This document shows positions 14,098 to 25,269 of a DNA stretch of 64,000 nucleotides, piece by piece. Source of the stretch: Trematomus loennbergii (lineage: Eukaryota; Chordata; Actinopteri; Perciformes; Nototheniidae). The stretch covers positions 24,290,403 to 24,354,402 of the forward strand of contig JAAOOA010000086.1 of assembly GCA_012861695.1 (NCBI GenBank), written 5' to 3'. The translations under genes and the position numbers were made by a program. Under the pieces are notes generated by a model. It was not told the DNA's origin. It ran no database searches and saw nothing but the letters and a program-made list of their open reading frames with translations. Every line of letters begins with the position of its first letter. Position 1 is the first letter of the stretch.

Positions 14098-14143
14098 AGG
14101 CTGATTGTAGTCTTCTAGAAGCCTTCAATAAATCTGTGAGCAG

Positions 14144-14215
14144 CCAATAGGAAGGCTCCTGTGGATCCGAGCTGGGTAAAAAGCCGCTGTGTGTTCACAG
14201 AGAGAGTCAGTGCAG
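14144..14215 (+). promoter_or_regulatory. tent5b: predicted core promoter of tent5b
   Basis: CCAAT at 14144-14148 inside AGCCAATAGG fits an NF-Y site. TAAAAAG at 14177-14183 fits a TATA-like element. TCAGTGC at 14207-14213 fits an initiator, with the start near 14209. The spacing is canonical (CCAAT about -65, TATA about -32). An imperfect TTC..GAA pair (CTTCTAGAAG, 14112-14121) lies just upstream. Seen: the motifs and spacing. Inferred: that transcription starts here. Confidence 0.5.
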
Positions 14216-14284
14216 CAGAGGGTGCAGACACACACACACAGACAGACACTTGCAAACTCAACGGAACTCACTGGAAGTTTGGAG

Positions 14285-14335
14285 ATGTCCGAGAATCCAC
14301 AAAACTCTCACCACATCACTTTTGGAGGTCTTTGA
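14285..14335 (+). CDS. upstream ORF in tent5b 5' leader
   Basis: An ATG with G at -3 opens a 16-codon frame (MSENPQNSHHITFGGL) that closes with TGA at 14333-14335, about 130 bases before the main ATG. It lies downstream of the predicted start site, so it should be in the mRNA. If scanned and translated, it would be expected to lower or condition translation of the main frame by reinitiation or leaky scanning. No protein function is implied. Confidence 0.4.
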   Translation: MSENPQNSHHITFGGL

Positions 14336-14465
14336 AAACACAAGAGGAGTTTTTATTTCCCAGCTTTACGCGCAGTTTATCCTCACATCACCGGATCATC
14401 AGTAGGGGGGGATTGTCTTTTATTCTCGTTTATACACTCTGTGGAGCTCCCGTTATTCCTGTACC

Positions 14466-14645
14466 ATGTCCTCCGGTGATTCTTCCGGTGATTCCTCCGG
14501 TGATGCCCCGGAGCTGAATCCGAGGGTCAGCGTGCTGTCCTGGGATCAGGTGCGGCGGTTGGACTCCATCCTGGGGGAGAGCATCCCGATCCACGGCCGC
14601 GGGAACTTCCCCACTCTGTCCGTGCAGCCCCGGCACATCGTCCAG
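14466..14645 (+). CDS. tent5b: TENT5 (FAM46) poly(A) polymerase, exon 1
   Basis: Residues 1-60 of a TENT5 family non-canonical poly(A) polymerase. The ATG at 14466 has a strong context (ACC ATG T). The first 13 residues contain three SSGD units encoded by 12-nt repeats. Then comes the family hallmark V-L-S-W-D-Q-V-x-R-L and the conserved [12 protein letters not shown]. The exon ends [10 protein letters not shown] in phase 0 at CAG|GTGAGA. The 'LSVQPR.IVQ' ending is closest to vertebrate TENT5B among the paralogues I recall, hence the symbol; TENT5A and TENT5C end differently. TENT5 proteins add poly(A) to selected cytoplasmic or ER-associated mRNAs. The exon 1/exon 2 split with one long intron is what I expect for the family. 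The catalytic residues are in exon 2. Confidence 0.88.
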
Positions 14646-14659
14646 GTGAGACCTCCAGC

Positions 14660-15450
14660 AAATACAAAATATGGTTGTCACTAGTGGCGGATTGGGGTAT
14701 AACATGACTTTTTGCATAACCAATACGTTTAATATAACAATATAAAATAAAGTCTCAAGGTTGTCACTTTTGGTGGAGTAGGGGAATAAAACGTGTCTTT
14801 TTTTGCAAGAAGTAACCCTTTAAGTTAGGGCTTAAATCAGCCCTAAAATGTATCATACACTTCTTGTACTATGCTACTCCCTGGATGAGAAATGAACTTG
14901 TGATATAATGCTGGATTCAGTATACAGAATATATTATATTCAAACAATAATAGGTGTGATATAAGTTTATTATAACAAATATAAGATATGGTTGTCACTA
15001 GTGGTGGAGTAGGGGAATGAAAACTGGGAAGAACATGTTTTATTTTTGCAATAAATAATGCACTTTTCTTAGTTTTATGTAGTTAATGTAGTGTTTTATT
15101 ACCTTTAGCTGCCTCATAACAGGTTTATAATCACAAATATAAAATATGGTTGTCATATGTTGGTCTAGTGGGGGAGTAGGGGAAAAAAACGTAGGGAAAC
15201 CTGACTTTCTAGGCAATAAATAACGCCACTTTTATTAGTTTTCTAAACTAACTGTAGTTGTTTTTATCACTTCCAGCTGCCTCATAATACGTTTATTATA
15301 ACAAATATCAGAATTAGGTTTATTGCCAAGTAGGTTATCACATATGAGGAATTTGCCTTGGTTTACATCATATTAAGTTTAATATAACACATATAAAATA
15401 TGGATGTCACCAGTGGTGGAGTAAGAGAATAAAAACTTGGCACAAAATAA
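14660..15450. repeat. diverged intronic tandem repeat
   Basis: The words 'aaatatggttgtcac.agtggtgga.tagggg' recur at about 14668, 14757, 14985, 15147 and 15398. Between 14985 and 15300 the full unit is clear at about 160 bp, including 'gcaataaataa.gc', 'tttattagtttt', 'ttagctgcctcataa' and 'gtttattataacaaatat'. The outer copies are more decayed. It begins only about 15 bp after the exon 1 donor. Confidence 0.7.
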
Positions 15451-16087
15451 TTTGTTTTGCAAGAAAAAAATGCACATTTATTAAATCAGCCCTTCTCTAC
15501 TCTTCTCCTACTATGCCAAGAGATATACAATTGTAATATAATGCTGGATTTATTAGACTATATTATATTTCTTTCTATTTTTCCTTGCATACCGAAGTTG
15601 AATTTGTTGTGTAAATGTGTGTTATGATATAAGATACTATACAACTTTTATTACATGTATACATGAAAAACTCCAGTAAATCCACTTGTTGCTCTACAAT
15701 TAACACCCTCTTGCGTCTCTCTTGTGTATTGACATACATATTTCCATTTTCTTTTTTTTTACATTTGTGGATTAGTGGCAGAGTTTATTAAAAGATATTT
15801 AATCCCTACATTTCATGCAGACATAACAGTGGGGATGATCTAACACCATGACTGCTCTTTTCCACTAGCTCACTAACTAATGCTCCTGAAGTCATTTTTC
15901 TATTCACAGCTGGAGTGAAAATGAGCGAGAGATAATGACAGTATGAAACATTAAGGAACATATTGGCTTTTACTGGACATTTACATGTATTTTCCTGTAA
16001 TCCAGGTTCACATTTCACCACAATGATTCATACTTTCTGTGGGGAAGACAGACCCTCACACACAAAACATTTCAGGGACGTCTATAA

Positions 16088-16392
16088 TTAAAGGGGCCCC
16101 CTATCATCAAGCTAATGTCTTTCCTTAAGCCCTAAAGACCCCAAAGATATTTTACATTTCCTGTCATAAACCAGTTTCCAGTCCTGTTTAAGTGCTTACA
16201 TTGCAGCATGTTGAATGAGGCTTTAATTTAAGTCCAAAAACACACATTAAGGTAATCCAACATTTGTTTTCTGCACAGCCTGGGGATTATAAATTTAAGA
16301 AAACATGTTTCTTGTTTGAATTAGCAGTTGATATAATGACATTTAAAATGAACAAACTACAATAACCTAGTCAGTTTCAGCATGGTTGTAGC
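16088..16392. other. TTAA-MITE-like left end and unique intron
   Basis: TTAAAGGGGCCCCCTATCAT at 16088-16107 resembles TTAA MITE termini, but the following 280 bases match none of the other copies here. It may be the outer end of the family C fragment that follows. Confidence 0.3.
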
Positions 16393-16620
16393 TGCCTTCA
16401 TAATGATTCACCCTCCGTCTGAAACCAGAGCCCAGTCTGCTCTGATTGGTTTGCTGGCGGTAGTGATTGGCCAACCGCTTAGCGATGTCCCGCCCCTTAG
16501 CCTATCACGTACAACATGTTGGAGCGCTAGCCAATAGAAGCTCAAGTGTTACGTAGTGATGTCACAAACCTATATAACACACTACAGAAGAGGGAAATCC
16601 CAAAAAGCATGTAGGTAAAC
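16393..16620 (+). mobile_element. TTAA MITE family C fragment, copy 2
   Basis: Shares 'ccctc.gtctgaaaccagagccc', 'gatgtcccgccccttagcc' and 'tatcacgtaca' with the copy at 53979-54514, in the same orientation. Both ends are missing or eroded ('cccaaaaagcatgta' on the right). Confidence 0.7.
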
Positions 16621-17057
16621 GAAAAATTGTAGCACAACAAAATGCGTAATCACAAGGCACCTGTACATATAAAGTAATCTGAAAAGTCTGCAGTGCATCA
16701 CAATGCATAGATTTCTTTTTTTTGACAGACACAAAAGCAGACGGCATGTTATCTATCATGGAGTTTGTCAGGCTGCTTTCAAGTCTCTGCACGCTGATTT
16801 TCATACCATATGGGCCATGAGGGGAAACCGATGGCTGCCTGTGAGGAAGGAAAAACACATTCACTGATCCTAACCACTATGATATGTTTTGGAAAATGGT
16901 TGACAGTAATGTGAGGCATTCTTGATTCACGCTTAAACATGCGAAACCGCCAGTCTGCGCTTTTATAATGTCTTTTTATTTTCAGCCAACGCAGCAGACA
17001 GAGCTGTCTGTACCTGAGAGGCTCCTTTTGTCACAAACTGGGGGGAAGGTGACCGAT

Positions 17058-17207
<150 letters not shown>

Positions 17208-17344
17208 GGGTTTGTCTGAGAGCCACATTTAAATAACATCTGTTTGTGGTCTGCATGTGAGTGAGCCACGGGAGCAGTGGAGGAGAATTTTACTGTTACT
17301 GACACCTCTGTACTCTCCATTTAATGTCAAAAAGTCACAGCAGC

Positions 17345-17510
17345 GATGGAGGAAGTACTAAGATTTACTCAAGTAGTAATACCATAGTGTAGAAATACTC
17401 AAATACTCATCAAACAAGTTACTTTACTCAAAGTCGTAAAGCCACATTGTAGAAAAACATTTTGAAATGGATCTTGAGTACTTAGATTCATAGTACTTCA
17501 TCCACCACAT
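17345..17510. repeat. palindromic 'AGTACT' MITE-like repeat, family K
   Basis: GATGGAGGAAGTACT at the left is matched in inverse by AGTACTTCATCCACCAC at the right, with 'actcaagtagtaatacc', 'tagaaatactc' and 'gttactttactc' between. Related sequence occurs at 31270-31584, 39640-40060 and 56565-56672. It is common in teleosts; I cannot assign a superfamily. Confidence 0.65.
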
Positions 17511-18334
17511 GATGACAAACGCAGATACCTGGTGTGTGTGTGTTACGTCACCTGTTCAGTGGGTTTGTGTGTGTGGGATGAGATATGGAGGCCACCAGGA
17601 GGGGTCGTCTCTAATTCCTCCTCTGCAGGCTATCATATTCAAACTAAATTGTTTTAGCTACTGGAAGAAAGTTCTCCACTTTCCCGGTGGACGGCGGAGA
17701 TTTGAGTCAGAATGGTGGATTAGTGCCTGTAATAACACGGAGGGTCAGGTTGACGGCCTATCACTGTGGAAAGTGAGGAGACTGTAAACCAACTCCTCAC
17801 TGCGCTATTGTTGAGACTGAACATGAAGACACCACATGCTCCCAAAGCTCCCCCGAGGAGCCAATGTTCAGTTTAGACTGCTGGGTAGTAAAACAAAATA
17901 GTTGGCAGTTTGATCGCAAGTTATCAAATTTGCACATTTGAATGCTTCTCATGAATTAAACAGTGTCGGTGGAACTGATGGAATCTCTTTGGCTGGTTGG
18001 ACCATTGAAGAAGTTGGATCATTTTTAATGGCTTATCGCCGCTCATACTTTAGCACATTTTCAAAATAGTAACAATTCAGGAAACCAAGTACATTTTTCT
18101 CTGGGATTTTGTGGATCAGCACTAGTGGTTTAGTTTAAGGCTAGATCATTGAACCGATAGAACTTCGATTGGCCAATTGTTGTGTACATCCGTTTGTTTG
18201 GGTGATTTTGGGTGTATATACTGTACATCGCCAAATCCTAGTGAGTTTAGTTATGAAACCTTAAACCAATGGGTATTTATGATCTATTTATATGGTTAAT
18301 ATATGAAATGTATAAGACCAATACAACATTACAT

Positions 18335-18475
18335 TTAAATGGTTCAGTATGGCCACTTGGAGAGCAAAAGATACACCAAGTTTCATTAAAATTAGGCCAG
18401 TAGTTTTTTCCTGCTGACAAACAAACCAACCATCCAAGCAGAAAATAGACAAAAGTTCCTTGGAGGAGGTAATTA
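18335..18475 (+). repeat. interspersed repeat tail, class uncertain
   Basis: 'caagtttcattaaaattagg', 'cagtagttttttcctgctga' and 'caaacaaaccaacc' followed by 'ccttggaggaggtaat' match a very common teleost repeat 3' end as I know it. I recall it as LINE-like but cannot prove the class from this fragment. Confidence 0.5.
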
Positions 18476-21400
18476 GACGTCAGTAAGTAAATTAGAGGGT
18501 GTTGACCTCAGTATTAAACATTTTGGCTGTGTGCAAGTTGAATTTTGTAGGATAAAATCTACAGTTACAGACACAGATTTGACTACACTGTACTTTCCAA
18601 TGTGTGATATAGTTAAAGTTATTTTCATTTTGGCTGCATGGGCGTGAAGCAAGATAGTGAATAGCTTGTTGTTACTATTTAATCACAAGGCACTATCACA
18701 GTTACAGGAAATAAGGATGACTTTTCATACTCCCACAGGTTTTTATCTTACACGGCTGGCTGCAGGATCTAATACAAGTAATTTAAAGATATTAAAATAT
18801 CTGTGAACCCTTGAAGCAGATCCTTCGCTGAAAACATCCATCACATGGAGGAGTAACAGCATCACGTTTCAGCTGGTCTGAGAAAAAAGGGGAAGTTACC
18901 TCCAAATTGTGAGACCTTTTGACATTTAATCAGTATGGCTGAGTAGTAGTGATTGACACATTTTAATGATATTTTGTAAAAACTATTTTGACATGTTATA
19001 ATCTATTTTAACCGTATCATATTACCATTGGAACTGCAACTAGTCAAACTTACAATATTGATGTGTCAGCTTTGAATTATAACAAGTCAAAGCTGAACTA
19101 TAGATTTTTGTTTTATCCGTAACTCAGTTTGAATTGAAGGAAATGGTCAAAGTTCAGTTGTAATTTATTTACAGATATCTACGATGGACATTTACACTCT
19201 TGAGAAAGAAATAGTCCAATGACCTTATGGCTGTGTGGACTTGGAATTATGAAACCTAAAAATGGTCTTATTTAGAGTCTGGTTATTAATTTGAATAGAC
19301 GGGTACAATTTTGTTAAAATCTACTATGAACATTAAAACTCTAAAATAATTAATTGTTGATATAAATATTTAACATCTTGACTAATGACAGATGAATTTT
19401 AGATATCTTTCACAAGAAGTGTGATGATAAATAATGCATATGAGGACTATGAGTCAACATTGGTTCATATATAGTATAGTTCTCTGTAATTCAGTTTGAA
19501 TAGAAGTCAACGGTAACAGTTGAGTAATTCAAGCTACAATGATCCACAATGATGAATATTTCCACCTGTAGGAATGGATTGTCGACATCTTTAATTATGA
19601 CTGTGATAAGTCAAAATTAAAATGTGATTATGTTGGTTTGGACTTATAACTACTCAAAAAGCCCTTGATAGCTACAATTGCTATATTCACTACCAATTAA
19701 ATGACTAAAACTTGCCATATAACCCATTGGAATTTAAGGAGGCTTTTTAAATCTCAGAAAAACCCACTGTCTGCCTGTAGAGCTCCTGTATGACTGGCTG
19801 GCTCTGTTAGTTTTGTTATAAAAAGAAAGGTCAGGGACTCATAATTCCTTATTCTCCGTCTCTGTGTCCTTGGCGGAGGGATCTTCTGACTCACTGAGAG
19901 CTTTGGGCTGGTAAATGGCTGGGTCATTTCAAACTGCCATAATAAAAACACATCCAGGCCGCAGCTTAAATGAACTACTCAAGGAAACTATTGAGAGTGG
20001 AGAAGGAAAGTGGACAGACTGCTATGTGTCGCCAAGGCGTTGTCAACACCAGACAGTCTGGTGTGTTAGCGGCTCATTTTACAATATTTCTTTGACTAAA
20101 ACGTCAGCGGAAGTGTCTCCCCCTTCAGCCCGGCTCGCCAGGTGCTGCTGCGTGATGTGGGAAATGAACCGGCCTGTTTAACGAGTGCTGAAGGATGGGG
20201 TATGTGAGCTGGGTTTCCTCATACTCCCCTTTAAGAGACCCCCAGATGGGCAGATTATGGCGTGCCGTTAACTCAGACCAACTGTTTTAAGTGTGAGGTC
20301 AGACCAAATACTGCTGTGAGTATATCCCTTGCTGCATAGGCCAAAACAATCCACCTCTTTTCTGCACTTTTGTCCAGCTAAACTCACATTTTTTCATTGG
20401 ATTTGGAGTTCAGTTGCACTTAAGCCCTTTTCTTTTCTATCACAACTGTAGAATATTATTTTTATATTTTGGTAAATACACAAATTTGCTTGTGAGATGA
20501 GAAGATTGAAACTCAGTTAATGTTTTTGTGTTAAGTACAGGACAGGAATAGGGTGTTTTGGCCTAGCCTGTGTTAGCATAAACATTGTAGGGGAAGCAGC
20601 TAGCATGGCTTAGTTTAAATGAGAAAACATGCCTTCCAACACCTGTAAAGTTGTCTTTGGAAGAGAGTTGTGTGAATGTTTGTGTTTTTGCAGCATTTCC
20701 AGCTAACGTGAGCTAGCGTTCAGTTAGCACAGTTACTCTGCAGGCACTCGTTTCAGCACATAACTTATTCCAAATCCACATTTATGCTTGTGTTTGGATT
20801 AGACATGAGATAGTGTTGATGTGAGCTTTGCAGTAAGTGCAACAAGTGCACAGTTGAACTTCCTCTAACAGTGTAACCTCACCTTGGAGACACTTGGCTT
20901 TTACCCACCATTGTTTGTGAAAAAATGAGGACATAGAGAGATTACTGAAGTTAGGGTGAAGGGAAAAATATTTGTGACATAAAATAATAACTTCCTTGTC
21001 TTACTACTTTTATTCTTCCTGCATTTTTATGGCTTAAGTTTGTAAGTCAAGAGCTTAACACAACAAAATATACCAGACAATCTCAGAGTGATTTATGAAG
21101 ACATCATTTTGTGTTGCATTACAATTGGCACAAGGCGTTCCCTTTGTAGCAGCCAAGTATTGAAGCGTTATTAAAAAGGGATTTGTAGGATTAAGTTTAC
21201 ACCTTGCATTTTCAAATCTTAGGGTCTAAAATACATTCTAATAGGATTACCCTGCTGAGTGCATTGATAGCTGGTAGCACAATAACATATCCCTATGGCT
21301 AAGTAAGAGTTTCATAACCCACAGCTGTGCTTTGGATTTCTTCAGATTTGGCCTTACGATGTTTTTCTCCTCTTAGTGTCTTTTGAATGATGCGACAGAC

Positions 21401-22096
21401 AGGAAGCATAAACATTTCAGCTGTCTGTAGCTCAAACGTTTCCCAAGCAGTGCATCGTAGAGTTCGTGTTCCAATAACGTGTTAAACCTTTGCCAAAGAG
21501 TGTTTATGTTTCAGCAAATGCATCACCTTGTCTCAATTTTGTCATAGGGCACACGTTTAAAAGTTCACAGCTGAAATGTTATTTCTTTATGTTTAAAGTC
21601 TCCTGCAGCAGACAAGCACTGACTTGCAATTTTCCACAGCTTATCTCTGTTGTGCTGATGTTGCTTTTACCTCAAATGCAGAGATAAGTGCGCTAAATCA
21701 GATGTGCAACTCTTTTGTGGTGTACTGTGCAGTGTGTAGGGAATTGTCACTCAAGGATTAGCTATGGTTAATTACCTCATACTCATCCTGACAGCCTTTA
21801 AGTAGATGCTTTGTTATCAAACTGTCTGAAAGCAAAATACTGAAAGCCTGCCTGCTGCGGGAATCATTCACTCGCTCCTCCTGACAGCGTTTTTACAGAT
21901 AAATGGTTTCTCTTCCTAAAGACGAGTGTAAATACTTCCTTATACATATTTATTGAGAACACACTTTTGTTTTTTAGATCTTTAATGTTCTCTTTCGTTT
22001 GTTCTACCAGCAAATTTCTTGAATTACATTTCCACAAAAGTGTATTGACTTGAACTTTCGCAATAAAGTAAGCAGTGTGTTCATGACTCATAAGGG

Positions 22097-22296
22097 GGAG
22101 GCGTGTGGGCGCAGTGGGTTAGTGCGTTGGTGTTGGGATCAGGGGAGCACAGGTTCAAACCCCACTGCAGTCAGCATGTCGTTGTGTCCCTGGGCAAGAC
22201 ACTTCACCCCAAATTGCTCCTGTGGGGATTGCACAGTATTGAGTATGTAAGTCGCTTTGGATAAAAGCCTCTAACAAGTATCATGTAATAATAATT
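22097..22296 (+). mobile_element. tRNA-derived SINE (V-SINE-like)
   Basis: The head has pol III A-box-like GTGGGCGCAGTGGGTTAG and a near-perfect B box GGTTCAAACCC (22152-22162). The middle holds the conserved 'tgtccctgggcaagacact' block seen in fish V-SINE/HE1-like families, and the tail reads 'gtcgctttggataaaagcct' followed by an AT-rich end. It sits about 200 bp upstream of tent5b exon 2 in the same orientation. It is not a functional tRNA gene. Confidence 0.85.
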
Positions 22297-22498
22297 CTGC
22301 TTTCATTCAATCGGATTGATCCCCCCTCAGGGTTTGTTATGATAAAACGACAGCACCTAGGATCTTTTTTATTTGGAGCAGCAAGGAGAAAGCGCCTCTC
22401 TTTTGCATGTACATACTCGTATGTTCTGTCAGCTGCTTGTGATTCTTGTCTTTTTATGGATATCCATCGCTAAGTTTCCCTCTCTGTCTGTGTTCCAG

Positions 22499-23520
22499 GT
22501 GGTCAGGGCTCGATTGGAGGAGCGAGGCGTTGGGGTTCGTGACGTTAAGCTGAACGGCTCAGCAGCCAGCCACGTGCTGCACGAGGACAACGGCCTCGGC
22601 TACAAAGACCTGGACCTGATCTTTGGCCTGAAGCTGACTGATGACAAAACCTTCCGGGTGGTGAAGGACGTGGTGCTCGATTGCCTGGTGGATTTCTTGC
22701 CAGAAGGCGTGTGCAGGGAGCGAATCACAGCCCTCGCCCTGAAGGAAGCTTACGTGCAGAAACTGGTGAAAGTTTGCAACGACACGGACCGCTGGAGCCT
22801 CATCTCGCTGTCCAACAACTCCGGCAAGAACGTGGAGCTGAAGTTCGTGGACTCCCTGAGAAGGCAGTTTGAATTCAGCGTCGACTCCTTCCAGATCACG
22901 TTGGACTCGCTGCTGCTGTTCGACCGCTGCTCTGAGACGGCCATGTCCGAGACCTTCCACCCGACGGTGCAGGGCGAGAGTATGTACGGAGACTTTGATG
23001 AGGCTCTGGGTCACCTTTACTCCAGGACTATTGCCACCCGCAACCCAGAAGAGATCCGAGGCGGCGGGCTGCTGAAGTACTGCCACCTGCTGACGCGTGG
23101 CTTCAGACCGGACTCCGAGACTCAGATGAAACAGATGCAGCGCTACATGTGCTCACGCTTCTTCATCGACTTCCCAGACATATGCGTGCAGCAGCGGAAA
23201 CTGGAGGGCTATCTGCAGAACCACTTCGTTGGCATGGAGCACAAGCGCTACGAGTGCCTGGTGACGCTGCGGCGCGTGGTGGACGAGAGCACCGTGTGTC
23301 TGATGGGCCACGAGCGCCGACAGACGCTGGCACTCATTTCCGCGCTGGCTTTGCGTGTAATGGCCGAACAGATAGCAATCCCCGCTCTGTCCAACATCAC
23401 CTGCTACTACCAGCCTGCCCCTATGTCAGAGACGTCAACTTCAGCAATTATTACGTGGCACAGGTCCAGTCACCCATGCTTACGTGCAACTCTTATCGAA
23501 CATGGCTTCCTTGCAGTTGA
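22499..23520 (+). CDS. tent5b: TENT5 poly(A) polymerase, exon 2, with 1-nt frameshift
   Basis: Residues 61 onward. Exon 2 follows TTCCAG in phase 0 and holds the nucleotidyltransferase core: L-N-G80-S81 then K-D97-L-D99 (metal-binding Asp pair) and E173 in N-V-E-L-K-F (third acidic residue; these align with D90, D92 and E166 of TENT5C). The C-terminal half carries the family blocks [38 protein letters not shown] and [15 protein letters not shown]. The reading frame breaks at the CCCC run 23418-23421: as written it continues into an unrelated 35-residue tail ending at 23527, while the family C-terminus (…[11 protein letters not shown]…TWLPCS, TGA at 23518-23520) lies one base out of frame. With one more C the protein would be 400 residues, in the normal size range (TENT5C is 391, TENT5B about 425). 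I read it as a sequencing indel or a recent allele, and end the CDS at the conserved stop. Confidence 0.9.
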
Positions 23521-24143
23521 ACAATGACTTTTAGGATGTGATTTAAGCAAGCTTCCCATTTTAACTTTACATTGATGTACGCTGAGCATTCACACGAGTG
23601 CTCTGTGCCTCATTAGCAATGTGGCTATTTTTGGTTGCGGGCCCATCATGGACAAAAAGGAATTCATTGACTTTTTGTTTGCCAAATATTATATCAAAAC
23701 CATTCCACTAAGTTATGTTGATTCACACTGCTGTTAAACATTTGGAATCCAATTCGAGCCATTACCATTTTTATTCTGTTATCTTTTTATAACCAAGGTG
23801 GAAAAAAATATGAAGGGCTGTTCTGTGACGGAGGAACTTTGCCAGTTCTGTTTGTTGTCTGATAGAGACTTGCATTGGGTCTTTTTAATTAAATGTATAT
23901 AATTTGTACGAAACCAGAAAGCTGTTTTTTTCTGTCTGTGGTTTCAGCTGACCTGATTGAAAGGGAAAGGACCAAAGAAATACTTTTCTTGTGTAGCATG
24001 ACAAACGTGGATCCAAGTGCCTGAAACTGACCAACTGTCTTTATTGTATTTGCTCTGTAAGAACTGTTTTTGAAACTTTTTTCATGCAGGTTATTTTACA
24101 TTTCTATATCCAGGGTCAGGGTATTTGTTTTTAAATCATTAAA
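23521..24143 (+). other. tent5b: predicted tent5b 3' UTR
   Basis: Continuous AT-rich sequence after the conserved stop, ending at a candidate poly(A) signal ATTAAA (24138-24143) followed by GU-rich 'gatgtggttcattggtcttt'. It contains one TGTATATA (23894-23901), a match to the Pumilio core. The 3' end is inferred from motifs only. Confidence 0.5.
24138..24143 (+). terminator. tent5b: candidate poly(A) signal ATTAAA
   Basis: ATTAAA with a downstream GU-rich stretch at about 24163-24182. No AATAAA occurs between the stop codon and this point that I could see. Confidence 0.4.
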
Positions 24144-24247
24144 AAAAATCAAAAATGGAAAGATGTGGTTCATTGGTCTTTCTTTAAGCCTTTCTAAGAA
24201 CTTCACAGAGGGGAGATAAGGACAAACTGTCTAACTATCCACCAGTT

Positions 24248-24332
24248 GACTCAAATCAAATCAAGTTGTATTTATATAGCACATTTAAAAGCGATTTTTA
24301 GTCAGCCAAAGTGCTGTACATGTAATAAAAAC
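24248..24332 (-). mobile_element. L2-type LINE 3' tail, antisense
   Basis: 'caaatcaaatcaagttgtatttatatagcac' in pieces and 'gccaaagtgctgtaca' are, on the minus strand, the TGTACAGCACTTTGG ... GTGCTATATAAATA ... (TTTGA)n 3' end typical of fish L2-like LINEs and their dependent SINEs. Only the tail is present. Confidence 0.65.
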
Positions 24333-24369
24333 ACATTACTACAATCACAATAAAAGACAATTTTACAAC

Positions 24370-25269
24370 AGGGAATAGTCAGGTGTCATACTCCGCTCTG
24401 ACTCAAACTAGATGTGCCTCATGAAAGCACGTCTATCTCCATTCTCTGCGTCTCGGTTTCTGTTTCTAAAGATCTCCCTTCGTCTATCTTTCACTATCTG
24501 TCTTGATCGCACACAACTCCTCAGTGTGTTGTCTGTTCTCTATCAGCCAGACGCTCACGGCCTTGACACAAACACTCACTTGTTCAAGCTCTGTATCGCC
24601 CCCACTTTTCCCAGAAATGAATCCCCTGAGCCCCCAGCCTATACATTAGCCATTTCCTTCCACTTGTGCGTCCGACAAGGGGTTTCCTTGGCCTCGTCGA
24701 GAAAGGGGAGCTCGCTGTTGCTTGTCTTGGATGAGTTGAGCTCAGGGGGGCAGCTGAGCAAATGCAATGGTGCATTCCAGCACTTCACTTCCTGGATGAC
24801 TAAAGCTCAGTATTTCATCCTCACGTTAAGACATTTTGTCTTAATTACTTTTGCATGAGGGACTACTTCTTGAAATTTAGTAGAGCATGAAATGGCACAC
24901 CTGCTCACTTTAGCTTTCAGTGGAGTATTCCCAACGCTGGAACACATTAGCTAAGCTCTCGCTGATTTCTTTATAAAAGTTATTTGGAAGGAAAGCATCT
25001 GTCAAAGTAATTAAAGGCGAGAAATAAATGGGGAAATGTTCCTCCCTGGATTAGCTGTCAGACTTTTCTCCAGGCTGCTACAGAAACACTGAAGGATAAA
25101 TAGGACGGCCCGGGGGGAGACACAAATTAAAGTCACGGCTGAGACAGAACTTGTCACTCAGTGATTTCTGCGCCTGGTGGCCAGACCTCAAGAATCAACC
25201 AGAGAGCTATGATATCAATTATACAGGAAGTTGGTAATGTTTTGAAGGTTAGAAGATTATCTCCATGAA
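24370..25269. other. intergenic, no gene recognised
   Basis: A 148-codon + frame at 24412-24858 has no recognisable domain or flanking splice signals and is probably chance. Confidence 0.4.

Larger units (their letters stand above)
11438..14140. other. upstream flank of tent5b, no gene recognised
   Basis: No coding exon supported. The region holds the duplicated block at 13480-13725 and a short GT tract at 14067-14097, then runs into the tent5b promoter. Short open frames on both strands near 12010-12360 and 12680-12960 have no recognisable domain. Confidence 0.4.

Noticed and set aside
22097..22180. A tRNA gene at the A-box/B-box sequence
   Set aside because: The head is followed by the V-SINE-like middle block and a LINE-type tail, and no full cloverleaf is apparent; it is a SINE.
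22559..23086. 175-codon minus-strand open frame inside tent5b exon 2
   Set aside because: It is the antisense shadow of the conserved TENT5 frame, caused by GC-rich third positions.
23422..23527. The 35-residue tail ([20 protein letters not shown]...) as the true TENT5 C-terminus
   Set aside because: The family C-terminus is intact in the next frame over the same bases, so the tail is a frameshift product.
24412..24858. 148-codon + frame downstream of tent5b
   Set aside because: No domain, no splice context and ordinary composition for a chance frame; not listed as a gene.
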